Shown here piece by piece: positions 53,201 through 57,452 of a DNA stretch of 64,000 bases. The translations under genes and the position numbers were made by a program. A model generated the notes under the pieces. It had not been told where the DNA came from. It worked only from the letters and a program-made list of their open reading frames with translations, and did no database searches. Source of the DNA: Vanessa cardui (lineage: Eukaryota; Arthropoda; Insecta; Lepidoptera; Nymphalidae); assembly GCF_905220365.1 (NCBI RefSeq), contig NC_061138.1, forward strand, positions 1,240,001 to 1,304,000, given 5' to 3'. The stretch's first letter is position 1. Each line of letters starts with the position of its first letter.

Positions 53201-55782
53201 ACACATTTAGCATGAAATGGAAGATGTTCGATTTTTAATTTTTTTTTATTCTAAGAAAGGAAAAAAAGACTGTTGGTCAATAGAGGAGAAAAAGGTTTTG
53301 GACTATTTTATCTTCGTACCTATATTTATCATTTATATGCAAAAATATCTCATTAGAATTTGTATATTGTATTTTTATTATAATGACACTACCCGAAAAA
53401 AAACTATACTTGGTAATCATCTATTTGTTTATTAAGTATCGCATGATTAGACGCGAAAATCGCATCTCAATCGTATCCTTTGAGAGAATAAGGTTTTATC
53501 AAAACGTGGGATAATTATGGGCAATTACTTCCCTGTACTTTAATATATATTCTATATTAAATAATTCCTATCATTTTCATACAAAAATACTCATAAAAAT
53601 CGCAACCTCTTGTACAAAGAAATGTAAACAGTTGTAGTTAAAAGCGGTATTTACTTGAAATCAAAGATCGTATCTCATGGTGTCCCTTGAGGGAATAGGA
53701 TTTTATCAAAACGTGGGATAATTATGGTCAATTAGTTCGCGTTACTTTAATTTAAATTCTATTTTAAATAATTCCTAGCAATTTCACAAACAAAAATACT
53801 CATAAAGAATCGTAAATTTTTGTACAAAGAAATGTAAATAGTTGTAAGTTCGATTAGTTAAAATCGGTATTTTGATTTCAAGTTATGAAATCAAAATCGA
53901 TTATTTATTGATACAATTGATTACGACACATGTATGTATGGATAGGCAAACACCATCTGAAGTTGTTTCAGAAATCAAACATTACGTATTTAACTTAAAG
54001 TAGGACTATACGCAAGCCAAACTACCCACTCCAAACAAAATTTATCTGACCACCAAAGGGATATAATTATGTTGTAACTTAAATAATGAGGTGATACGGA
54101 AACCATACATATGTCCATCTATTGGTGGTAAGGCTTTGTGCCATCAGACATTCTGCCACCAAAAAACAGGACACAATACATACACAAAGGACATTACACT
54201 TTAGTTTCCAAGGTTGGTTCCGCAATAGCGATCTAAGGAATGTTTACTATTTCTTACTGTATCATTGTCTGTGGTGGTGATCACTTACCATCAGGTGACC
54301 AAAATGCTCGTTCGTCAACATATGATTAACAATTCCCGCACTACAATTATCTGATATTCAACTTGACATCAGTTGCTTATTTCTCTGTCTGCCTGCATAT
54401 ATTTAATAGCAAATACATTATTAAAATGATTCAGAAGTATTAACTCATTCGCGGATAAAGCAATTGTCAATACAAATCCTATTAGAAAACATTATATAAA
54501 GAGTGTAATATCGACGATGTTTGGTTTGCGAACAAGCAAGTAAGTGTTGAGCTAACATTAGGTTTCCACTCAACATTTTCTATTTACATTTCATGATAAA
54601 ATTCAACTTCAAAAAATATCTGCTAAATTAAAAAGAAAAAAAAACTTTACCCACCCATCCCATTTGAAGATGTTTTATGCTTCGAAATCATTTCGGTATA
54701 GATTTTAATCCTTCAGTGGTCCTAAATCAAACTACATAAAGAAAGTACTAACATATGTTTCAAAAATAGTATTATAATATTTATACCTATGTATATATGG
54801 TATCATGATAGTTGAGAGCCCCTCGAGGAGGCGAATTGGGGTGACGGTTATAAAATTGTACATAATTTTCGCACAGGTTATTACGCGAATCTATATATAC
54901 TATGACGTTACTTATATTGTTGTAATTTATCAGCAGTAGTTTATATACAAAATAGCAATAAACTTTATCACAAATTGCTAATACAATTCTAACAGATATA
55001 AGTCACAAACCTGATTTACTACGAGTATATGATGATTACTTAAAATCTAAGTTAGAGATAGAAAACCAACATACTATATCATTTATAGTATCAGTAAAGT
55101 GTCATTAAATATTATTTATACCAAATTTTTTTGGTGGTATGCTTTGTGTGAGTCCGCTTAACAGAATTAAACAACAATATTTAGTATCGTTAAATTCCGG
55201 TTCAAAAGATGACTAAAGGCACAAGGCATATAATCCCAAAGTTAGTATCATATTAGTGTATATTTCTTACAGCGCCAATGTTTAATTACCTATATATAAC
55301 GTGGTGAACTAGTGGTGACCACTTACCAATATTAAAAAAAAATTGCATAATAAACGTAAAAAAATATACCTCATTTAATGTATGTATGTATGTATGTATA
55401 GAATACCTAATTGAATCGTCATCGGTCGGAATGTAAATTCTACCGGGTAAAATCGAGAAGAAACTCATATATTATTCTAGTTCGAAACATCATTTTCCCG
55501 ATGATAAAGTATTATGTTGTTATTGGCTCAATCCTTAAAAATAAAGAATTATCAGTTTTACTAACATACCTGAGCAATTTGATCGAATCTTCCGAATAAT
55601 TCGTTCAAAGTCTTCACCAGGTCAGAGGCGCTCAATCGTTCAGACAGTGGCGTGAAGTTAACAATGTCAGCGTACAAGATGCTGACGTTATTGTGACGTT
55701 GTACGTGCATTTCGTGGAAGCGGGTCTGCTTCGAGCTGTCTGCACAAGCATCCGCCATTTTGAGCATGATGGAACGCTTTAC
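14158..55782 (-). CDS. Ac76E: Adenylate cyclase, AC2/4/7 (Ac76E-like) group, 3' 21 coding exons
   Basis: A membrane enzyme that makes cyclic AMP from ATP downstream of G proteins. Twenty-one exons join: 55782-55570, 49783-49656, 48755-48597, 42995-42863, 26546-26351, 26060-25893, 25395-25309, 24809-24682, 24582-24527, 23905-23744, 22947-22800, 21661-21578, 21035-20922, 20067-19901, 19386-19215, 18797-18732, 17981-17832, 16751-16650, 16141-16030, 15388-15244, 14272-14158. Every junction is GT-AG and keeps frame; the total is 2805 nt, 934 residues plus TGA. Visible residues 1-211 are C1a (metal Asp at 39 and 83), 212-450 the C1b linker, 451-680 membrane helices 7-12, and 700-934 C2a. C2a has Lys791, Asp868, Asn875, Arg879 and Lys915, which match the AC2 adenine, ribose and phosphate residues. 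C2a wording such as [15 protein letters not shown] and [17 protein letters not shown] fits AC2/4/7 rather than AC1/3/5/8/9. The N-terminus and first six helices are not found and should lie beyond 64000. Naming as Ac76E is by family recognition, not by search. Confidence 0.92.
15092..15159. repeat. 68-bp perfect palindrome in the last cyclase intron
   Basis: Arms 15092-15124 and 15127-15159 are exact reverse complements (33 nt, ATTTTGATATGTTTTATACC onward) around a 2-nt loop, 85 bases downstream of exon 20. Confidence 0.95.
15244..15388 (-). CDS. Ac76E: Cyclase exon 20: C2a active-site segment
   Basis: Residues 849-896 plus two bases: [20 protein letters not shown] then [15 protein letters not shown]. 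It holds Asp868, Asn875 and Arg879. The donor is placed at GTACGT (15243-15242) because only this choice keeps the spacing to exon 21 that AC2 shows; a nearby GTGGAG would add residues. Confidence 0.96.
15470..15785. repeat. Fold-back of SINE sequence between cyclase exons 19 and 20
   Basis: The left arm 15470-15564 and right arm 15690-15785 are about 95-nt near-perfect reverse complements containing the family-2 tRNA-like head (CTAGACCATGGAGG). The right arm continues as a fuller SINE copy to about 15990. Spacer is about 125 nt. Confidence 0.85.
15735..15990 (+). mobile_element. Family-2 SINE, diverged copy
   Basis: Starts CAGACCTCCATGGTCTAG and has GGTTCGATACCCGGCC and CTATGTTGTCTTGGG. Its head is also the right arm of the fold-back 15470-15785. 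Confidence 0.75.
16030..16141 (-). CDS. Ac76E: Cyclase exon 19: C2a
   Basis: Residues 812-848 plus one base: [18 protein letters not shown], then [13 protein letters not shown]. It aligns with AC2 MVEFAFALVGKLDAIN and FKLRVG. Acceptor TTCCAG, donor GTAGGT. Confidence 0.95.
16191..16463 (+). mobile_element. Family-1 repeat, best copy
   Basis: Complete from TGGTGGTAGGGCTTTGTGCA to CTCGTCCGCCAAA, in the intron between exons 18 and 19. Confidence 0.83.
16650..16751 (-). CDS. Ac76E: Cyclase exon 18: C2a, adenine-binding lysine
   Basis: 34 codons, residues 778-811. [17 protein letters not shown] contains Lys791, equivalent to the adenine-selecting Lys938 of AC2. The exon ends GKEEQI, where vertebrate AC2 has a QEH-type Gbeta-gamma segment. 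Donor GTAAGT, acceptor TTTCAG. Confidence 0.96.
17310..17475 (-). mobile_element. LINE 3' tail
   Basis: Read on the minus strand: GAACCGGTGGTAGCTTCAC, AAAGTGCTTGTAAAAGCC, and AATAAAGTTTATTTTGATTT repeats at the end. Only the 3' UTR type tail is present. Confidence 0.65.
17519..17757 (+). mobile_element. Family-2 tRNA-headed SINE
   Basis: The head GACCTCCGTGGTCGAGTGG and GGTTCGATTCCCGGCC supplies RNA polymerase III A-box and B-box look-alikes. The body includes TCTATGTTGTCTTGGGTCTG and the end is a run of ATTT units. Best copy of the family here; it lies in the intron between exons 17 and 18. Confidence 0.85.
17832..17981 (-). CDS. Ac76E: Cyclase exon 17: C2a, metal-site equivalent region
   Basis: 50 codons, residues 728-777, [20 protein letters not shown] then [17 protein letters not shown]. 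It is the most AC2-like exon. Its acceptor and first 16 or so bases are duplicated about 200 bp upstream in the intron (see findings). Acceptor TTCACAG, donor GTAGGC. Confidence 0.96.
17966..18382. repeat. Local tandem duplication spanning the exon 17 acceptor
   Basis: Unit 1 (17966-18166) and unit 2 (18167-18382) share TACAACTCCTCCTG, GACTTGATTGGTATATTCAGG and ATCGTTGAAATTTAAGTGTA. Unit 1 holds the real end of exon 17 and its splice acceptor; unit 2 holds a second copy in the intron. Confidence 0.85.
18732..18797 (-). CDS. Ac76E: Cyclase exon 16: C2 N-terminal helix
   Basis: 66 nt, residues 706-727, [16 protein letters not shown], matching the NVLPAHVAEHFL motif of AC2. Phase 0 both ends. 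Acceptor TTTAAG, donor GTATTA. Confidence 0.94.
19215..19386 (-). CDS. Ac76E: Cyclase exon 15: membrane helix 12 and start of C2
   Basis: Visible residues 648-705. [15 protein letters not shown] is helix 12, then [20 protein letters not shown] and VETMRGINK, the signalling helix leading into C2a. Acceptor TTACAG, donor GTTTCA, which is weak at positions +3 to +5. Confidence 0.93.
19901..20067 (-). CDS. Ac76E: Cyclase exon 14: membrane helices 10 and 11
   Basis: Visible residues 593-647 plus two bases. [12 protein letters not shown] and [15 protein letters not shown] are helices 10 and 11, followed by an outer loop. Donor GTAAGT right after the split Glu codon; acceptor TTTCAG. Confidence 0.92.
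20160..20278 (-). repeat. Interspersed repeat fragment
   Basis: CCGGGCAGGCATATGAGTCC and ACTAGTACAGACAGCAAGAA. The reverse of this pattern occurs at 50745-50837. Confidence 0.5.
20922..21035 (-). CDS. Ac76E: Cyclase exon 13: extracellular loop with N-glycosylation sequons
   Basis: 38 codons, visible residues 555-592, no membrane segment. [11 protein letters not shown] gives two sequons (Asn571 and Asn575) between helices 9 and 10, where mammalian cyclases carry their glycans. Acceptor TTTCAG, donor GTGAGT. Confidence 0.92.
21263..21517 (+). mobile_element. Family-1 repeat, 5' shortened
   Basis: Begins at CCAAGCCCGTCTGGG and runs to CTCGTCCGCCAACC. It lies between exons 12 and 13. Confidence 0.8.
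21578..21661 (-). CDS. Ac76E: Cyclase exon 12: membrane helix 9
   Basis: 28 codons, visible residues 527-554, phase 0 both ends. [18 protein letters not shown] is helix 9. Acceptor TTCCAG, donor GTAATT. Confidence 0.92.
22474..22587 (+). pseudogene. Repeat-derived C-terminal coding fragment (AQR...QRGNAA)
   Basis: [20 protein letters not shown] then [12 protein letters not shown] and TGA. Related to 6437-6582. It lies in the intron between exons 11 and 12 on the opposite strand to the cyclase. Confidence 0.45.
22800..22947 (-). CDS. Ac76E: Cyclase exon 11: membrane helix 8
   Basis: Visible residues 477-526. [13 protein letters not shown] is the core of helix 8, followed by a hydrophilic loop ending VDNCTKPGQ. 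The NCT sequon should face the cytoplasm in the standard topology and so is probably unused. Acceptor TTGCAG, donor GTAAGC. Confidence 0.92.
23213..23400 (+). mobile_element. Family-2 SINE, degraded
   Basis: Retains TGTGTACACCGGTTTTTATG, TCTATGTTGTCTTGAGTCTG and GTGCTTTAGCTAAG. The A-box part is lost. Confidence 0.65.
23480..23712 (+). mobile_element. Family-4 repeat
   Basis: CACGTTACATATACCAAAAT, GGAACGGCTGGACCGATTTT, ending TCGCGGGCACAGCTAGT, 32 bases from exon 10's donor. Confidence 0.65.
23744..23905 (-). CDS. Ac76E: Cyclase exon 10: end of C1b and membrane helix 7
   Basis: Visible residues 423-476 plus two bases. A basic stretch ([16 protein letters not shown]) leads into [19 protein letters not shown], read as transmembrane helix 7. 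Acceptor TTCCAG, donor GTAAGT. Confidence 0.93.
24527..24582 (-). CDS. Ac76E: Cyclase exon 9: C1b linker microexon
   Basis: 56 nt, visible residues 405-422 plus two bases, [18 protein letters not shown]. Acceptor TTTCAG, donor GTAGTG. The split codon gives Ser with exon 10. Confidence 0.85.
24682..24809 (-). CDS. Ac76E: Cyclase exon 8: C1b linker
   Basis: Visible residues 362-404. It encodes [20 protein letters not shown] and then a segment ending LAKNIGIS. Acceptor TTTTAG, donor GTAAGT. It is separated from exon 9 by a 99-nt intron, the shortest in the gene. Confidence 0.87.
25309..25395 (-). CDS. Ac76E: Cyclase exon 7: C1b linker
   Basis: Visible residues 333-361 plus one base. Only the frame reading [20 protein letters not shown] joins in phase to both neighbours. 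A second open frame beginning [10 protein letters not shown] exists here but cannot be spliced in frame to exon 8. Acceptor CCTTAG, donor GTTAGT, a weaker donor than the others. Confidence 0.8.
25484..25767 (-). mobile_element. Family-3 tRNA-headed SINE
   Basis: On the minus strand the head is GATGGCCCAGTGGTTAGGAC with B-box GGGTTCAAACCCAG, and the body has CATCGTGAGGAAACCTGCAC. The 3' end is the CTTAGCCTGGC...TTTGCAGGCTG stretch. It sits between exons 6 and 7. Confidence 0.82.
25893..26060 (-). CDS. Ac76E: Cyclase exon 6: C1b linker with RRAS motif
   Basis: Visible residues 277-332 plus one base. The start completes an Asp codon and gives [16 protein letters not shown] is a protein kinase A consensus. 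The rest is Gly/Ser/Ala-rich with [16 protein letters not shown] at the end. Acceptor TTTCAG, donor GTACTA. Confidence 0.85.
26351..26546 (-). CDS. Ac76E: Cyclase exon 5: C1b linker
   Basis: Visible residues 212-276 plus one base. It begins [11 protein letters not shown] and ends VESLRNPG. Low-complexity, Ser/Pro/Lys-rich and not alignable by eye, as usual for C1b. The exon call rests on a clean TTTCAG acceptor, a GTGAGC donor and phases that fit both neighbours. Confidence 0.85.
27067..27303 (-). mobile_element. Family-2 SINE
   Basis: Minus-strand copy ending GACCACGGAGGTTGTC, with B-box GGTTCGAATCCCGG and a tail of AAAT units. It lies in the giant intron. Confidence 0.82.
27304..28495. other. 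Giant-intron stretch without recognised features
   Basis: AT-rich with T and A runs (27859-27871, for example). Nothing supported. Confidence 0.55.
28500..28845 (-). pseudogene. Possible Mutator-like transposase remnant
   Basis: Minus frame 28842-28660 reads [20 protein letters not shown], resembling the GxGYAGLxxF...MNIP segment of insect Mutator-like transposases. A shifted frame continues [17 protein letters not shown], reminiscent of the following DxxVSxDGTW region. The match is weak and the frame is broken. Confidence 0.35.
29300..29541 (-). mobile_element. Family-3 SINE, internally shortened
   Basis: Same head and end as other copies, with a GTTGTTG tail, but missing the TTCTGCCACATGTG segment. 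Confidence 0.8.
29640..30480 (+). mobile_element. RTE-type LINE endonuclease fragment, inactive
   Basis: 29644-29913 reads [20 protein letters not shown] and VHKDLINN, the pattern of the endonuclease of RTE-clade LINEs (often labelled craniofacial-development-protein-2-like in insects). Downstream, matching text appears in shifting frames. No intact reverse transcriptase follows. Confidence 0.65.
30481..32068. other. Giant-intron stretch without recognised features
   Basis: A GATGACGACGATG-type simple stretch at 30664-30695 and otherwise AT-rich sequence. Frames 30496-30774 and 30593-30802 are low-complexity artefacts of it. Confidence 0.5.
32069..32274 (+). repeat. Left copy of a 200-bp direct repeat flanking the nested transposon complex
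   Basis: GATTAAACGTGATGTCGGCC, GATCAAATCTGATTGGACAG and TTTACAAAATAAGA also occur at 38901-39081 in the same order and orientation. This copy contains an extra small hairpin at 32235-32265. Confidence 0.75.
33083..33445 (-). repeat. 3' LTR (minus orientation)
   Basis: Same 363-bp sequence as 36596-36958 with two substitutions. The stretch just before it on the minus strand (AAAGCAGGATGGCCG) is a weak candidate polypurine tract. Confidence 0.93.
34015..35654 (-). pseudogene. Degenerate pol of the LTR element (protease, RT, integrase tail)
   Basis: A TGA (35654-35652) separates the zinc knuckles from an aspartic protease with [12 protein letters not shown]. Reverse transcriptase follows with [15 protein letters not shown], but the first catalytic motif reads [10 protein letters not shown] and the second YVNDTL. 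Both have Asn where a catalytic Asp belongs, and stop codons interrupt it. It then jumps to integrase C-terminal text ([31 protein letters not shown]) and stops at 34017-34015. RNase H and the integrase core are missing. Confidence 0.78.
35807..36637 (-). pseudogene. gag of the LTR element
   Basis: 276 codons starting [13 protein letters not shown] inside the 5' LTR and running without stop across the LTR boundary. It includes retrotransposon-gag text such as [20 protein letters not shown] and [12 protein letters not shown]. Near 35915 the frame shifts; two zinc knuckles, [14 protein letters not shown] and [14 protein letters not shown], lie in the new frame, so the last part of the 276-codon frame is out of register. 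The shift could be a mutation or a programmed frameshift. Confidence 0.8.
36581..36595 (-). promoter_or_regulatory. Candidate tRNA primer-binding site of the LTR element
   Basis: TCAGAAGTGGGATTC directly follows the 5' LTR on the minus strand. It is complementary to the acceptor and T-arm end of leucine tRNAs ending ...AATCCCACTTCTGA. It starts internal to the CCA end and lies within the gag frame. This is recognition from memory of tRNA-Leu and is unverified. Confidence 0.4.
36596..36958 (-). repeat. 5' LTR (minus orientation)
   Basis: Begins TGTCGGAGACGG and ends CCGACA on the minus strand. It contains GAATAAACGTG as a likely poly(A) signal. It also contains the first 14 codons of gag, including the ATG. 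Confidence 0.93.
37139..38417. mobile_element. Possible second TTAA-type element next to the first
   Basis: The TTAA at 37139 is followed by AGGACTATA, like the first element's GGGGACTACA start. At 38400-38413 the sequence CTCCTGTAGTCCCC is followed by TTAA, like the first element's right end. Inside lies a CpG-rich block at 38230-38345. The left end is degraded, so the pairing is inferred. Confidence 0.4.
37378..37447 (-). mobile_element. Family-3 SINE, head fragment
   Basis: GCTTGCCTGGGTTTGAACCC and CACTGGGCCATCTT only; the body is gone. Confidence 0.7.
38547..38623. repeat. Hairpin with perfect 28-nt arms
   Basis: Arms 38547-38574 and 38596-38623 (TTCATGTATAAATTGAGGTT onward) are exact complements with a 21-nt loop. 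Confidence 0.9.
38625..38765 (+). mobile_element. Family-5-type repeat, 3' part
   Basis: TCACTCTATCTATTAAAAAA, ACAGACAGACACGGGTCGCG, TTTGTTTTATACTATGTAAT. Confidence 0.55.
38901..39081 (+). repeat. Right copy of the 200-bp direct repeat
   Basis: Counterpart of 32069-32274, about 80 percent similar by eye, lying just outside the TTAA-type elements. The family is not identified. Confidence 0.75.
39095..39235 (+). mobile_element. Family-5 repeat
   Basis: AAAGTAACTCTGTCTGC, ACCGAATTTGATGAACTTTG and GACATAGGC. An inverted relative lies at 39465-39665. Confidence 0.6.
39465..39665 (-). mobile_element. Family-5 repeat, inverted
   Basis: CAGCTTCGCTTGCGTTTTAG, ATTTCATCAAATTCGGTTCA, ACAGACAGAATTACTTTCAC. 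It pairs with 39095-39235 as an imperfect inverted repeat. Confidence 0.6.
39786..39870 (-). mobile_element. Family-3 SINE, head fragment
   Basis: TGCTTGCCTGGGTTTGAACC to CACTGGGCCGTCTCGG. The body is absent. Confidence 0.7.
40075..40335 (+). mobile_element. Related family-5-type repeat
   Basis: GCGACCTGCCCCGGCTTTAC, CCGCATCAAAATCCGTTGCG, and GACAGACAGCG...TTTGTTTTATAATATGTAATG. Relatives at 38625-38765 and 52395-52615. Confidence 0.6.
41030..41182. mobile_element. Hairpin MITE with perfect 39-nt inverted repeats
   Basis: Arms 41030-41068 and 41144-41182 (TTGAAATAAAACTAGTTATA onward) are perfect complements. The 75-bp spacer includes ACGTTTCGAGCACTTTACA. Confidence 0.75.
41183..42483. other. 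Giant-intron stretch without recognised features
   Basis: The 121-codon frame 41552-41917 (+) is lysine/isoleucine-rich with no domain and is judged chance. Confidence 0.5.
42484..42712 (-). mobile_element. Family-2 SINE
   Basis: Minus-strand copy 150 bases downstream of cyclase exon 4. Head GACCTCCGTGGTCGAGTGG, B-box GGTTCGATTCCCAGCC. Confidence 0.82.
42863..42995 (-). CDS. Ac76E: Cyclase exon 4: end of C1a
   Basis: Visible residues 167-211. It starts [20 protein letters not shown] and ends [11 protein letters not shown], the last strand of the C1a fold. Acceptor TTATAG, donor GTAAGA, ending in phase 0. The next exon is 16.3 kb away. Confidence 0.94.
43078..43145 (-). mobile_element. Family-1 short inverted fragment
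   Basis: TGTAATTACACTGGCTCACTC and CTTCAAATTGAC echo the middle of family 1 inverted. It is next to exon 4's acceptor. Confidence 0.35.
43466..43612 (+). mobile_element. Family-3 SINE, 3' part
   Basis: From CGTGAGGAAACCC through CAGTGGGAAATTTACAGGCT. The tRNA-like head is absent. It is 280 bases before an opposed full copy. Confidence 0.75.
43889..44193 (-). mobile_element. Family-3 SINE, near full length
   Basis: Carries all family blocks: TGGCCCAGTGGTTAGAACGC, GGGTTCAAACCCAGGCAAGC, TTCTGCCACATGTG, CCAACCCGCATTGG, and a GTTGTTGTT tail. It is a good reference copy. Confidence 0.87.
44190..44244. repeat. 55-bp palindrome at a SINE/LINE-like junction
   Basis: Arms 44190-44214 and 44220-44244 (CTAGTATATCTATTAAT...) match with one mismatch around a 5-nt loop. 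It sits exactly between the family-3 SINE 43889-44193 and a family-5 fragment. Confidence 0.85.
44243..44320 (+). mobile_element. Family-5-type repeat, 5' fragment
   Basis: AGCGACCCGCCTCGGCTTCG, GGACACTAAATGTACTACAG. Confidence 0.5.
44437..45680 (-). mobile_element. Jockey-like LINE fragment, inactive
   Basis: On the minus strand, a reverse transcriptase piece with [14 protein letters not shown] (YADD at 45478-45467) and [13 protein letters not shown] is followed by C-terminal text such as [15 protein letters not shown] and [13 protein letters not shown]. The frame is broken between these and upstream of YADD. The 3' end carries a tail with GAACCGGTGGTAGTG that recurs at 17315-17470 and 4190-4280. 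Confidence 0.8.
45681..46598. other. Intron stretch without recognised features
   Basis: Between the LINE fragment and the long-TIR element; nothing supported. A small hairpin (ATATTCAGAGTA / TACTCTGAATAT) follows at 46607-46644. Confidence 0.5.
46641..47478. mobile_element. DNA transposon relic with about 245-bp terminal inverted repeats
   Basis: The left end TATACAGGGTTATTGGTAA and the following roughly 245 bases are repeated inverted up to 47478 with about ten percent differences. Spacer is about 340 bp. Flanks allow a TA target duplication. There is no coding frame, so it is non-autonomous. Confidence 0.8.
47479..47769 (+). mobile_element. Family-3 SINE adjoining the long-TIR element
   Basis: Starts ATGGCCCAGTGGTTAGGAC immediately after the right end of the 46641-47478 element and ends GGCTGTTGTTGTTG. 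Confidence 0.83.
48035..48275 (+). mobile_element. Family-4 repeat
   Basis: ATACAGTACATATACCAAAA, GCCTCGACCGATTTTGATGG, GTCGCGGGCACAGCTAA. It is followed at once by a family-5 piece. Confidence 0.62.
48280..48455 (+). mobile_element. Family-5 repeat
   Basis: AAATAACTCTGGCTGTTAC, CACTGAACCGATTTTGATGA, CCTAAAACGCAAGTAAAGCC. Confidence 0.55.
48597..48755 (-). CDS. Ac76E: Cyclase exon 3: C1a, helix 4 region
   Basis: Visible residues 114-166 plus two bases of a glycine codon. It contains [18 protein letters not shown] and [16 protein letters not shown], standard for a C1a half. Here DVTLAN stands where the C2 half has NTVNVA, as expected for the half lacking the ATP-base pocket. Acceptor TTGCAG, donor GTAAGT. 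Confidence 0.95.
49656..49783 (-). CDS. Ac76E: Cyclase exon 2: C1a core
   Basis: Visible residues 72-113 plus two bases of 114. It encodes [17 protein letters not shown], where Asp83 is the second metal-binding aspartate of C1a. Acceptor ATTCCAG, donor GTAGGT. The split arginine codon is completed by the next exon. Confidence 0.95.
49960..50177 (-). mobile_element. Family-2 SINE
   Basis: Minus-strand copy in the intron upstream of exon 2, with head GACCTCCGTAGTTGAGTAG. The B-box is mutated (GGATTCTATTCCCGG). Confidence 0.75.
50178..52394. other. Intron stretch, mostly featureless
   Basis: Apart from the repeat piece at 50745-50837 nothing was recognised. T-run at 52111-52128. Confidence 0.5.
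50745..50837 (+). repeat. Interspersed repeat fragment
   Basis: GTGCAGCTCATTCTTGCTAC, AGTCTTCGCGTTTGGTC and AGTCATATGCCTACCCG, the inverted counterpart of 20160-20278. Confidence 0.5.
52395..52615 (+). mobile_element. Family-5-type repeat, 5' part
   Basis: GTGACCCGCCCCGGCTTCGC to AAAAAACCGCATCAAATTTC. The 3' half is missing. Confidence 0.55.
52689..52890. mobile_element. Short inverted-repeat element, TGTACAGTC family
   Basis: The left 30 bases (TGTACAGTCGGGGTAAGAAA onward) are mirrored at 52861-52890 with four mismatches. A second, longer copy lies at 12627-13385. Confidence 0.7.
53455..53880. repeat. Tandem duplication of about 207 bp in intron 1
   Basis: Two successive units share TTTTATCAAAACGTGGGATA, AAATACTCATAAA and TTGTACAAAGAAATGTAAA at an offset of 207 bases. 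No gene content. Confidence 0.75.
54123..54320 (+). mobile_element. Family-1 repeat, degraded
   Basis: Recognisable at TGGTGGTAAGGCTTTGTGCC, TTCCAAGGTTGG and TTACCATCAGGTGACC. The middle is deleted. Confidence 0.6.
55132..55325 (+). mobile_element. Family-1 repeat, heavily degraded
   Basis: Retains TGGTATGCTTTGTGTGAGTC, AGGCACAAGGCATA and GTGGTGACCACTTACCA. Confidence 0.45.
55570..55782 (-). CDS. Ac76E: Cyclase exon 1 (first in window): start of C1a catalytic domain
   Basis: Visible residues 1-71, phase 0 at both ends; acceptor TTACAG, donor GTATGT. It carries [14 protein letters not shown], whose Asp (residue 39) is the first metal-binding aspartate of C1a, then [13 protein letters not shown]. 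No upstream exon was found between 55783 and 64000, so a long intron continues rightward. Confidence 0.95.
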
Positions 55783-57234
55783 CTGTAACAAAAGCATTAT
55801 TCAATTTATTGGAATTCTTCGTCCAATCGAGAGATATATAAGAATATTTGTTGCTTTGACTTTAACTAACAATAAAGAAAATAAAATTTTTACTATTTCT
55901 AGTCATTTGCCATTCCAAAACCGACATTGTTATCAATTATCAATTAAGATATTTTTTTTTTTAAATCAATACAAAACTCGAAAGCTAAATTTCAAAAGCA
56001 AAGCATTTTGAAAAACTATAGGTTAAAAATATTATTTGTAATGCATGCTTATTGTTAAAAATCAAAATAAAATTTTGAACCAACCAGTTTCATAATATTT
56101 TTGATTCATTAAATTTACAAAACCGCTTTTTAAAATAACAACAGCACTCATTCATAACTCTCAAGGAAAATATTCACTCTGTATGCAAATGAGTAATTTT
56201 CTCAGTTTATTTATTTAAAGTAAAATACTATTTTTGGCTCAAAAGCGAACAAACAGTCATGACGACTTCGTTTTATTTTATTTATAGAGAGTGAGTTAGT
56301 TCAATTATCCTTTCATAATATTCATGAATGTTCAAATAATAATAGGAATGCCACAACATCTTTGCCAAGGTAAAAGTAGGTTGTAGTACAATAATCAATA
56401 TCACATTGATAAATAGAAAGTTCTAGAGATTCTAGATAAATTATGATGCAATTATCCTTAACAGATGACGATTCGAGAATTGCGTATGTCATGACTCAAG
56501 ACTATTTACTTTAAGGTTAATAATCTCATAATTGTTTCACGCAAGTATCAAGAATACGTGACTCAGGTCACAGTTGTCTTCCGGAAGGACAGGTATTTTT
56601 TACAATGATAAATACAATCATGGATAAATATTTATTTTTTAATTAGTAACGTCCAACACAAGACATAAGTATTGATTACAACATTTATGTAAATAAAACT
56701 TGTTTTAGCCAAGACAGCTATTCTCAATAGAGACTATAATATTGCCCAAGAAATCTATAAGTATATATAAAATAACATATCCTGACTGACTGTTTCATCA
56801 TCGCTGAGTATAAGCAATTAAATTTAAGGTCATGAAATTTGGTGAGTAGGATTTTTTTATTAATTAAACACCCATAAGGGAGAAATTTTGTGAATTCTAA
56901 CCCCTAAGGGAGTGAAGTAAGGTTTGACAGTTTCTAAGGAAGTCCGTCATTTTGTAACTAAAAACATGAAATGAAATACACACCAATGTGGTATACAGAG
57001 TCTTAAATTATCGTAATGTTTAAGTTAATCTTTAAATATGCTAGTATTATACATTTCACTAATTTATACGCAAAAGCAAGTGACCTATCCAGTTATATTT
57101 GTATGAGTTCGGTTCCGATGCAAAACCGATGGTTTTACGATGTACGGGAGTATGATGCTACATCATAAAGTCACATCTACTGTAAAATTTCTTTACAGAG
57201 AATATCATTTTTTTTTTATAGAATATCATCGATA
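55783..57234. other. Intron sequence upstream of the first visible exon
   Basis: Searched on the minus strand for the helix 6 to C1 linker exon of the cyclase; no candidate with both splice sites was found. Confidence 0.5.
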
Positions 57235-57452
57235 ATGACGCTGTAAGAAATATTAACTATTCCTTACATCGTCAATGCGCCACCAACCTTGGCAACTAAG
57301 ATGCTATGTCCCTTGTGCCTGTGTTTACACTGGCTCACACACCCTTCAAACCGGAACACAAGAATACTGCGTATTTTTGTTTAGCGGTAGAATATCAGAT
57401 GAGTGGGTGGTACCTTACCCAGGCGGGCTTGCACAAAGCCCTACCACCACCC
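57235..57452 (-). mobile_element. Family-1 repeat, inverted
   Basis: Reverse copy: AATGACGCTGTAAGAAATAT to GCTTGCACAAAGCCCTACC. The end after the GTAAGAAATATT block is missing. Confidence 0.8.

Noticed and set aside
55381..55400. TGTA tandem run
   Set aside because: Ordinary short microsatellite with no associated structure.
57100..57230. Candidate upstream cyclase exon
   Set aside because: No minus-strand frame with membrane or linker character and paired splice sites.
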